From positions 1 to 5,196 of the forward strand of contig ONWJ01000036.1 of the NCBI GenBank assembly GCA_900321535.1: DNA of 5,196 nucleotides. Reading direction: 5' to 3'. Position numbers and translations under genes: made by a program. Shown piece after piece: positions 1-5,196 of the stretch (the first letter of the stretch is position 1; each line of letters starts with the position of its first letter). A model generated the notes under the pieces. The model did no database searches and had not been told where the DNA came from. It was given only the letters and a program-made list of their open reading frames with translations. Source of the stretch: an uncultured Erysipelotrichaceae bacterium. GTDB taxonomy: Bacteria > Bacillota_I > Bacilli_A > RFN20 > CAG-826.

Positions 1-311
1 CATCCATTTTCGAATTTGATGTCTTATGGCAGACGGGCTTTGTTGGCTTTGCCGCCTTGTTAGTTGTCCTCTTCCAAGCTATCCAAAAGAGCAAACGTTT
101 CCTTGCTAACGGCACGATGAGCGTTGGTTACCGTTTCATTATCGTATCCCTATTGCTTGGAAGCTTCTTGTATTTCTCGTTGTGTAACGATGAATCCCCG
201 ATGATTTATTCTAGGATTTTCATGCCGTTATCTAGGAATGCGATGCCGTTTGCACTCATCTATCTTTATGGCGTCATTTCCGCCCATCCATCCGAGGAGG
301 TTGCTAAATGA
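1..311 (+). CDS. Polysaccharide polymerase / O-antigen ligase-like membrane protein, C-terminal fragment
   Basis: The reading frame is open from the left edge (first full codon at base 3) and gives 102 residues before a TGA stop, so the N-terminal part lies outside the window. The fragment opens with SIFEFDVLWQTGFVGF, which resembles the stretch near the C-terminus of Wzy/O-antigen-ligase proteins where an acidic loop precedes a 'G..G' membrane helix. Hydrophobic segments lie at about fragment residues 8-27, 44-61 and 74-93, followed by a short charged tail. Such proteins sit in the cytoplasmic membrane and join lipid-linked repeat units into polymer. The assignment rests on this weak similarity, the membrane topology and the neighbouring flippase and glycosyltransferases; another polytopic membrane protein is possible. 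The TTG at 57 is an internal codon, not a start. The gene is coupled to the next one by an ATGA overlap. Confidence 0.55.
   Translation, partial: SIFEFDVLWQTGFVGFAALLVVLFQAIQKSKRFLANGTMSVGYRFIIVSLLLGSFLYFSLCNDESPMIYSRIFMPLSRNAMPFALIYLYGVISAHPSEEVAK
294..300 (+). promoter_or_regulatory. Shine-Dalgarno site of the lipoprotein gene
   Basis: GAGGAGG lies seven bases before the ATG at 308, inside the last codons of the upstream membrane-protein gene. It fixes the lipoprotein start and, with the ATGA stop/start overlap at 308-311, supports translation from the same mRNA as the upstream gene. Confidence 0.8.
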
Positions 312-1252
312 AAAAGACTTCTCGTTTGATTCTTTCTTGCCTCGGCGTGTTCTTCCTTGCAAGCTGCACGGACACCAGCGAGCTTTATCCTGGCAATGCT
401 TATGTTGGCCAAGACTTCATCGCCAACCGTTATCATGAATGGCCAGCCTCTTTGAAAGGCGTGACGAATTTGACTTCTGTCACGCTTCATAACGAACAAA
501 CAGGTTACTTTAATGGCTCGGGGAAACACGATACCCCAAGAGACAATAGAGGATTTGATCAGGCTAAAGAATGGCACCCCAACTGGTTTAAGAATCCAGA
601 TGGCACTCAGCTTTACTGGGTTGATCCTGTGATTGGTAGCGACATCATCAATGGTGGTGTTGGCGAATACCGCGATCAATCCCCGCTTTATGGAACGGTT
701 TATTCCCAAACGAAAAAACTGACGCGCATTAATTCGGCGTTCTCCAAGGGCTACTTATCCAAGCTTTATAATGGCCAAGTCCGCTGCAACGCCTGGAGCT
801 ATTACTCCATGGTTTTGTTAGATAAAGAAGGCTATGGAACATTCTTCCCAAGCGAATTGAATACTGCTGAATACTTTGCTTTCTCCGCCCGTGGCGGCAG
901 AAATTCGAATGACGGTGGTGTCGGCAATGTCGTCACCTTTGGAATCAACGTCACCTTCTATCGTTATAAAGAAGACGGGAAAACGTTAGTCAGCAACACC
1001 GTTGTTCTTGAAGACGTACAACTTCAAGCAAATTACTCGTCTGAATTCACCTCGCTTGTTGGATTTAAATTTTCCGATGCAGGTATCAATCCAAAAGGTA
1101 TCGTCGGCATGTCCATGTCTTTGGCGGCCTTAAATGACCCATATCAAGATGGGGAAGGTCGTGGCTCGTCTTGCGATTTCTCGGACAATGAAACCTACCA
1201 CACAGGCCTTTGTTTGTTGGAAGTTCTTCTTCCTGATTCTACTTGGTTTTAA
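308..1252 (+). CDS. Predicted lipoprotein of unknown function
   Basis: This is a 314-residue protein with a textbook lipoprotein signal: charged MKKTSR, a hydrophobic core at about residues 7-17, and the lipobox LASC with the acylated cysteine at position 20. After lipidation and cleavage it should be anchored on the outer face of the cytoplasmic membrane. The mature part has no further membrane segment. Residues 50-160 are rich in Gly, Asn, Asp, Trp and Tyr. Residues 185-275 alternate polar and hydrophobic residues in strand-like fashion (VVTFGINVTFYRY, NTVVLEDVQLQ), and the chain ends in LCLLEVLLPDSTWF, which looks like a final beta strand. A beta-sandwich, perhaps binding carbohydrate, is a guess from this pattern. 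Cysteines remain at 160, 289 and 302. I do not recognise the family. The start is secured by the lipobox and a strong ribosome site, and the four-base overlap with the upstream polymerase-like gene suggests a linked role in polymer assembly or attachment. Confidence 0.85.
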   Translation: MKKTSRLILSCLGVFFLASCTDTSELYPGNAYVGQDFIANRYHEWPASLKGVTNLTSVTLHNEQTGYFNGSGKHDTPRDNRGFDQAKEWHPNWFKNPDGTQLYWVDPVIGSDIINGGVGEYRDQSPLYGTVYSQTKKLTRINSAFSKGYLSKLYNGQVRCNAWSYYSMVLLDKEGYGTFFPSELNTAEYFAFSARGGRNSNDGGVGNVVTFGINVTFYRYKEDGKTLVSNTVVLEDVQLQANYSSEFTSLVGFKFSDAGINPKGIVGMSMSLAALNDPYQDGEGRGSSCDFSDNETYHTGLCLLEVLLPDSTWF

Positions 1253-2153
1253 GGTATTTTGAGATATCAAGCCACTCGCCCATTTCATCATCGGCGGTTT
1301 CGTCGTCGAGGATGAGGGTTCCTTTTGCAGGGGTGAACGTCATCTCTGAGAAATAGATTTTCCCATTGATTTCATAAAGGTCGCAGCGAACAAACGGGAA
1401 TGGTTTGCAAAGCGTTTCCGCGACTTCGATCATTTTGTCAAAGCAAGCGGGTTTTGCAGGTGTTTTTTCGCTTTTCTTCCAGCCGTTGAACTGGCTTCTA
1501 TCGAATGGGGTCCAATCGATATAAAGCTGATCATAACGGATATCGACGCCTCGCCCGGAGACAACATAAAGGTTCTTCGCTTTGCCATTAAATACGTGAA
1601 GCTTATATTCGATTGGAAGGCTATCTAGATCGCCGATAAAGGCTTCGATTAGAATCTGTGGTTTGATTGGTGCGTAATGTAGCTCGACCGTCTTTTTGCC
1701 GTAATTGGACTTCAGCCATTTATGGAACTTCTTCCTAGCGTCTTCAATATCAAATTTGGTTTTGTTTTTGACGATAACGTTCCACCCAGAAGCGTGGCTG
1801 CATTTTAAAACGAAAGCATTCGGAAGCTTATCAAAGTTGATGTCTTCGAATCGGTCATAGACACCTAAGCTTGGAATCAATAGATCTTCATAACCGCATT
1901 GACGAACATAATCTCTCACCCCAACTCGACCGGCGCATTGGATGACAAGAGGATCTTTTGGATAGACGTAAAGGCGGAGATATTGAAGCTTCTCGGTGTA
2001 TCGTTTTGGATTGTCTAAATGCAGTTTGTTGTGCGTGATATATCGATACTGTAACTCGATGTATTTTCGTTTTGAGAGAGCTTTGATGATGTTCCTCGAG
2101 CAAACGCCGACGAAACGCTTGAAAGGATTCTCTTTGAGGTTCTTATTTCTCAT
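1239..2153 (-). CDS. TupA-like ATP-grasp protein
   Basis: This 304-residue cytoplasmic protein matches the TupA-like ATP-grasp pattern along its whole length: a basic N-terminus, RYTEKLQYLR at 51-60, VRDYV at 79-83, AFVLKCSHASGWNVIV at 113-128 (Lys117 in the usual ATP-contacting strand), KPQILIEAFIG at 164-174, EYKLHVFNGK at 182-191, and the signature FPFVRCDLYEINGKIYFSEMTFTP at 252-275. In that signature Asp258 and Glu270 are the likely metal ligands. ATP-grasp enzymes activate a carboxylate as acyl phosphate and join it to an amine. The namesake TupA belongs to teichuronopeptide synthesis in alkaliphilic Bacillus, so adding an amino acid or peptide to the glycan is a reasonable but unproven role. 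The ATG lies inside the last codons of the flippase gene (11-base overlap), so the two are probably translated together. The 3' end overlaps the convergent lipoprotein gene by 14 bases. Confidence 0.85.
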   Translation of the reverse strand: MRNKNLKENPFKRFVGVCSRNIIKALSKRKYIELQYRYITHNKLHLDNPKRYTEKLQYLRLYVYPKDPLVIQCAGRVGVRDYVRQCGYEDLLIPSLGVYDRFEDINFDKLPNAFVLKCSHASGWNVIVKNKTKFDIEDARKKFHKWLKSNYGKKTVELHYAPIKPQILIEAFIGDLDSLPIEYKLHVFNGKAKNLYVVSGRGVDIRYDQLYIDWTPFDRSQFNGWKKSEKTPAKPACFDKMIEVAETLCKPFPFVRCDLYEINGKIYFSEMTFTPAKGTLILDDETADDEMGEWLDISKYLKTK

Positions 2154-3699
2154 CGGACACGGCCCCTTTCTTCTTTAAGAATAGCAGCGAAAGTAACCGC
2201 TCTCTAGATAAGAGCAAACCACCAAGATAAATGATCGCGGAGATGGCGGTGGTGATAAGCAACGAACCTAAATATGCTTCCCATAATTGCGAACCTGTAT
2301 CGACAAATACTTTGGTCATCAACGGGGAGAAGAAGTAGGCGAAAACCGCGACCAAGGCCCCGATGATAAGTATTTTCAGGTTGTTGAGAATGAAGATCGC
2401 TCTTCTTGAATAATTCCAGGTCACTGCGATCAAATAGACGGTGATGATGATATCCGCTAAAGCGGTGGCAATGGCCACGCCGATAACCGGCGTTTCCTTG
2501 AAAAGAAGCAACCCGAACAATAACGAACCGCCGATATTGAGGATTACGCCAGCAATAAGAGCATAGGCGTAGTGTTTTTCTCGTTTCTGAGGCAGAAGGA
2601 TTTGGGTGTAGATCGTATCGCAGATGGAATAGCTTAGCATCATGACTGCAAGAATCATCAACACGATGTTCGCGTTGTTATATTGTCCGCTTGCGGTATC
2701 GCTAGATCCAGAAATCAAAGCTGTGATAGGGGTCGCCATGGTAGTCATGGTCGCGATGGCAGGAATCGCGATGAAGAAGGTGATGTTAAATGAATAACGG
2801 AGCAAATTCACATACGCATTCTTGTTCTCTTTGCCGTAATAATAATGGGCTCTTGGCATGAAGACGGTAAATAATGATGTCGTCAACGTGATGATGATAT
2901 CGATGCCTTTTACCCCAACCGAATAAGAACCAACCGCGGATTTGGTTGGATCAAGATATCCAAGCAAGAAGGAATCGGTCTGATTGTAGACCGTTAAAAA
3001 AGCCGAGATGAAGAACAGGGTGAAAAGCGGTCTTAGGTATTGCTTGAAATCATAAGGACCAGTTTTCTTTAAACTGATGTACCGCCTCAAAAACACGAGG
3101 TTACATATCGAAGTGAGCACGGTTACGGATACGGTGATGGTGGCGTAAATATAGACCTCGTTGATCGGATAGGCGGTTGGTTTGATGAAGATGAAGGTCA
3201 TCGCCGAAGTAAGCGCGATCAGCAAGATAGAACGCACTGTGATATAGAAGTGCTTCTCTAAGGTCACATAGATCCATTCAAACGAGAACGCCCCGGCTAA
3301 GAAATTAATGGCGAGCAAATAGATTAATGCACTCGTGTCTCTTAGGCTTGGGACGGAGACGCACAAAACCACGAGCAATGAGTAGCTTAGTAAGGTGGTA
3401 ATGCCTTGCAAAATAAAGAATTCTTGGGTCTTATGGGATAAGGCGACCTTATCGTTTTTGACTTTCGCACATTCACGGATGGCGATGTTTGGGATAGAGA
3501 TCTTGGCAAGAATCAAGAAATAGTAGACGAATGTGTTTGCCCAAGTGTATAGACCGAAAACCTCATCGCCCAAAGCACGAGTGATGTAAGGGAACGTCAA
3601 GAAAGAAAGAAGCGTCATCGTCAAGGTACGGATAAGGTTGATGACGACGTTCGCTCTTAACTTTTTGGATGGATTCTCACTAGGCAAGGCTTTGTCCAT
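2143..3699 (-). CDS. Wzx-like polysaccharide flippase
   Basis: This is a 518-residue integral membrane protein of the RfbX/Wzx group (MOP exporter superfamily), which moves lipid-linked oligosaccharide repeat units across the cytoplasmic membrane. The N-terminal segment NLIRTLTMTLLSFLTFPYITRALGDEVFGLYTWANTFVYYFLILAKISIPNIAIREC carries the family hallmarks: the 'FPYITRALG' motif, a following G-Y helix and an I-P-N-x-A-I-R-E loop. By eye about 14 hydrophobic segments are spaced over the whole chain, and YNQTDSFLLGYLDPTKSAVGSYSVG near the middle fits the second half of the fold. The tail LLFLKKKGAVSDEK is basic and cytoplasmic. I place the start at the ATG at 3699, because homologues begin close to the first helix; a GTG at 3717 would add six residues (MCIIAG). 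Neither has a clear ribosome site. The stop overlaps the ATP-grasp gene start. Confidence 0.9.
   Translation of the reverse strand: MDKALPSENPSKKLRANVVINLIRTLTMTLLSFLTFPYITRALGDEVFGLYTWANTFVYYFLILAKISIPNIAIRECAKVKNDKVALSHKTQEFFILQGITTLLSYSLLVVLCVSVPSLRDTSALIYLLAINFLAGAFSFEWIYVTLEKHFYITVRSILLIALTSAMTFIFIKPTAYPINEVYIYATITVSVTVLTSICNLVFLRRYISLKKTGPYDFKQYLRPLFTLFFISAFLTVYNQTDSFLLGYLDPTKSAVGSYSVGVKGIDIIITLTTSLFTVFMPRAHYYYGKENKNAYVNLLRYSFNITFFIAIPAIATMTTMATPITALISGSSDTASGQYNNANIVLMILAVMMLSYSICDTIYTQILLPQKREKHYAYALIAGVILNIGGSLLFGLLLFKETPVIGVAIATALADIIITVYLIAVTWNYSRRAIFILNNLKILIIGALVAVFAYFFSPLMTKVFVDTGSQLWEAYLGSLLITTAISAIIYLGGLLLSRERLLSLLFLKKKGAVSDEK
2163..2170 (-). promoter_or_regulatory. Shine-Dalgarno site of the ATP-grasp gene
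   Basis: Read on the minus strand this is GAAAGGGG, nine bases before the ATG at 2153 and inside the end of the flippase coding sequence. It supports the ATG at 2153 and translation from the flippase mRNA. Confidence 0.6.
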
Positions 3700-3706
3700 G
3701 CCTGCA

Positions 3707-3712
3707 ATTATA
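3707..3712 (-). promoter_or_regulatory. Candidate -10 box upstream of the flippase gene
   Basis: The minus strand reads TGTGTATAATTGCAGGCATG here, with a perfect TATAAT at 3712-3707 ending seven bases before the flippase ATG at 3699. Transcription from it would start at or next to that ATG, giving a leaderless or nearly leaderless mRNA. A TGTG precedes the box without the usual one-base spacer. No good -35 element is present: the hexamer at 17-base spacing is CATCAA. The match could be chance in an AT-rich gap. Confidence 0.4.
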
Positions 3713-3740
3713 CACACGTGCGATGATTTTTGATGTATGT

Positions 3741-3781
3741 TTCGCTTTTAGCGAATTTCTCGAAAGAAACAGCGGTGTTTC
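3741..3781 (-). other. Cluster of three small inverted repeats in the intergenic gap
   Basis: The gap between the glycosyltransferase stop (3787) and the flippase start contains three short hairpin-forming repeats: TTCGC/GCGAA at 3741-3755 with a five-base loop, TTTCT/AGAAA at 3756-3769 with a four-base loop, and GAAACA/TGTTTC at 3766-3781 with a four-base loop. The second and third share bases 3766-3769, so they cannot form together. On the minus strand the third is followed by TTTCG, which is a poor U-tract. They could be a weak terminator or attenuator between the glycosyltransferase and flippase genes, or chance; the stems are only five or six pairs. Confidence 0.3.
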
Positions 3782-3786
3782 AGCCT

Positions 3787-4884
3787 TTATAAAACGCGTT
3801 CGATGAATTGCTTTAGGTGAGTGGCGGTGGCCTCTATCCCTAAATCAGCGATGATTCGTTTTTGGGCCATGCCTGTTGAGGGGCTTAATGATGAAAGACG
3901 TTCGAAGAATGACTTCAAAGCATCTTTGTTATTCGTCCCGCCTTCAAGCCAGATGATGTCATCCCCATAAGCTTTTTTGATGGGGGTGGATAAGGTGGAC
4001 ACCACTCGCGGACAAAGGGCGATATATTCCAAAACTTTAGAAGGAACAGAGACCTCATCCAAGGAGGCGTTATATCTTCTTGGATTGATGACGGCGAAAG
4101 CATGAGAAACATATCGTAAATGCTCTTCTTTTGAAATTTGACCAAGGAAATGTAGAGATTTTTCGTTTTTCTTTGCTAATTCTTGATCCATTGGACCGTG
4201 CCCGGCGATGAATAAATCCATCTCAGGCTTTACTTCTAAGAAAGCGTCTACAAGATCTCCAACGCCGTCTTTTTCAAACAGGGCGCCACCAAAGTAGAGG
4301 TATGGTTTATTGAGTGGCGATCCTGTTTGGACGGGGTTATCTACAATACCCATTTGAAGATAATGTGGCTTCTTAGAAAGGTTGAACAAACGATTTAGCC
4401 CTTCTGTAAGGCAGAAGTAGCCATCTGCATATCGGTTGGTGCGCAAGCAAAGTGGGGCGTAGTATTTTGGGGCGTAAGAAATATTGTGGGGGTCGTCCGT
4501 GCAAACGGCGATGAGCTTGATCTTCTTCGATTTAGAGATCGTCTTGATTGCCTTTGCAATGGTGAGGTTCAACGAATCGTAAAAGATGACGTCAATCTTC
4601 TTTTTCTCGTTTTCCTCTAATAAGAGCCGAGCGATTTTATTCGCAAAGCCTAAGCGCGCTAGTTTGCCTTTTGGAGGGAACAAATAATGAAAGCGAGGGT
4701 CGACTGAGTTTAAGGAATCAGTATATCCAACAAGAGAATAGGCGTTGACCTCGCCAACTTTTTCAAGCGAAGCGAATAGACGAAGATAAAAGTTTTGCCC
4801 GGATGGGTTTGGGGCTTTCCCTTGCTCGTTTAACGAAGAGAACAGCTTGTCTTCGATTGCGGTGCTTAGTAGAACGATGTTCAT
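3787..4884 (-). CDS. Glycosyltransferase, GT-B fold (GT4-like)
   Basis: This is a complete 365-residue cytoplasmic or membrane-associated sugar transferase with no predicted membrane helix. The N-terminal half starts with the strand MNIVLLSTAI and has a loop with a glycine at about 29 in the donor/acceptor cleft position; a Rossmann-like strand, IKLIAVCTDDPHNIS, lies at 122-136. The C-terminal nucleotide-sugar domain shows YLYFGGALFEKDGVGDLVDAF (195-215), MDLFIAGHGP (222-231), LHFLGQISKEEHLRYVSHAFAVINPR (244-269) and the donor-binding segment EVSVPSKVLEYIALCPRVVST (277-297), in which PSK..EY matches GT4 enzymes of exopolysaccharide loci. It probably adds one sugar to the lipid-linked repeat unit; donor and linkage cannot be read from sequence. 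The ATG overlaps the upstream glycosyltransferase stop (ATGA, 4884-4881), so the two are likely co-translated. An 87-base gap separates it from the flippase downstream. Confidence 0.88.
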   Translation of the reverse strand: MNIVLLSTAIEDKLFSSLNEQGKAPNPSGQNFYLRLFASLEKVGEVNAYSLVGYTDSLNSVDPRFHYLFPPKGKLARLGFANKIARLLLEENEKKKIDVIFYDSLNLTIAKAIKTISKSKKIKLIAVCTDDPHNISYAPKYYAPLCLRTNRYADGYFCLTEGLNRLFNLSKKPHYLQMGIVDNPVQTGSPLNKPYLYFGGALFEKDGVGDLVDAFLEVKPEMDLFIAGHGPMDQELAKKNEKSLHFLGQISKEEHLRYVSHAFAVINPRRYNASLDEVSVPSKVLEYIALCPRVVSTLSTPIKKAYGDDIIWLEGGTNNKDALKSFFERLSSLSPSTGMAQKRIIADLGIEATATHLKQFIERVL

Positions 4885-5196
4885 TGTTTCGCTCCCAAAA
4901 GGGCTTTGAAGAAATCGAGGTGGAAACGAGCGGACTTCTCAATCGTATTTTGCTTTGCGACTTCTTTTGCAGCCTCTCTCATCGGCTCATCAATTGCGAG
5001 GATGGCTTCTTTAATTTCTTCGTTTTTGTCTAAATCAACGAGGAAACCATTCTTTCCATTTTCGATGAGGTGCTTTGCGGCGTTTACCTTATAAGAAGAG
5101 ACAACGGGTAAGCCTTGAGAGAGCGCCTCATTAATCACGTGGCCATAGATATCTTCTTTGGAGGTGAAGACGAAGCCATCGCAATAACGGAACATC
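4881..5196 (-). CDS. Glycosyltransferase (GT4 family), C-terminal fragment
   Basis: The frame runs off the right edge, so only about the last 104 residues are visible. The methionine nearest the edge is internal, because the fragment starts in the middle of the donor-binding domain. MFRYCDGFVFTSKEDIYGHVINEALSQGLPVVSS corresponds to the GT4 segment 'Y..AD.FV.PS..E.FG...NEA...GLPVI', with the usual first glutamate of the E-x7-E pair represented by Asp15 and the second by Glu23 (D-x7-E, as in the 'D.WG.V.NEA' group of GT4 enzymes). HLIENGKNGFLVD at 42-54 is the following conserved loop, and an amphipathic C-terminal helix ends the chain. It is expected to transfer a sugar during repeat-unit assembly. 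The TGA stop overlaps the ATG of the next glycosyltransferase by four bases. Confidence 0.88.
   Translation of the reverse strand, partial: MFRYCDGFVFTSKEDIYGHVINEALSQGLPVVSSYKVNAAKHLIENGKNGFLVDLDKNEEIKEAILAIDEPMREAAKEVAKQNTIEKSARFHLDFFKALLGAKQ
4892..4896 (-). promoter_or_regulatory. Shine-Dalgarno site of the complete glycosyltransferase gene
   Basis: The minus strand reads GGGAG seven bases before the ATG at 4884, within the end of the upstream glycosyltransferase gene. It supports that ATG as the start and the coupled ATGA arrangement. Confidence 0.65.

Noticed and set aside
57..59. TTG as a start codon for a short membrane protein
   Set aside because: The same frame is open to the window edge and encodes a coherent membrane-protein segment upstream, and no ribosome site precedes the TTG.
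238..438. A 66-codon plus-strand open frame
   Set aside because: It overlaps the well-supported polymerase/lipoprotein junction in another frame, and its Arg/Pro/His/Cys-rich product looks like a frame shadow.
266..709. A 147-codon open frame on the minus strand
   Set aside because: It lies antisense to the polymerase fragment and the lipoprotein gene, which has a lipobox and a ribosome site. The antisense product has no recognisable domain.
1219..1233. GGAAG/CTTCC inverted repeat near the end of the lipoprotein gene, considered as a terminator
   Set aside because: The stem is five pairs, it lies inside codons of the conserved-looking C-terminal strand, and no T-tract follows on either strand.
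1888..2178. Short open frames on both strands within the ATP-grasp and flippase 3' region
   Set aside because: They lie inside the ATP-grasp gene, whose family motifs cover its whole length, and have no ribosome site or motif of their own.
3715..3717. GTG as the flippase start
   Set aside because: It would add only MCIIAG ahead of the family's usual N-terminus and has no ribosome site; the ATG at 3699 is preferred but the GTG cannot be excluded.
3915..4145. A 76-codon minus-strand open frame
   Set aside because: It is out of frame within the complete glycosyltransferase gene and lacks any protein signature.
4803..5094. Plus-strand open frames near the right edge
   Set aside because: They are antisense to two recognisable glycosyltransferase genes, and their Ser/Phe-rich products are typical of antisense shadows.

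Overview
The window looks like part of a surface-polysaccharide (capsule or exopolysaccharide) locus of a Wzx/Wzy type from a Gram-positive bacterium. The lineage signs are a classical lipoprotein signal peptide with an LASC lipobox, Shine-Dalgarno sites of the GAGG/GGGAG kind, moderate base composition, and a TupA-like ATP-grasp protein of the sort found in Bacillota. UGA is used as a stop at both ends of the window and tryptophan is read from UGG, so the Mycoplasma-type code is ruled out. An uncultured gut-type Bacilli lineage would fit, but that is an inference from protein style and not from a marker gene.

Layout. On the plus strand, bases 1-311 hold the last 102 codons of a polytopic membrane protein, most likely the polysaccharide polymerase or an O-antigen-ligase-like protein. 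Its stop overlaps the start of a 314-residue lipoprotein (308-1252) in an ATGA junction. On the minus strand, reading from the right edge leftwards, there is the C-terminal end of a GT4-type glycosyltransferase (to 4881), a second complete glycosyltransferase (4884-3787) coupled to it by another ATGA junction, an 87-base gap, a Wzx-like flippase (3699 or 3717 to 2143), and a TupA-like ATP-grasp protein (2153-1239) that overlaps the flippase by 11 bases. The two gene blocks converge, and their last genes overlap by 14 bases.

Working together. The two glycosyltransferases would add sugars to a lipid-linked repeat unit at the inner face of the membrane. The flippase would move it outwards, and the polymerase-like protein would join the units. 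The ATP-grasp protein may attach an amino acid or peptide to the glycan, and the lipoprotein would sit on the outer face of the membrane with an unknown role. No RNA genes, insertion sequences, CRISPR arrays or long repeats are visible. The only intergenic DNA is the gap 3700-3786. It holds a TATAAT box placed so that transcription would begin at or next to the flippase ATG, together with three small inverted repeats.

The genes mostly belong to known families. The least explained are the lipoprotein coupled to the polymerase-like gene and the flippase start region.
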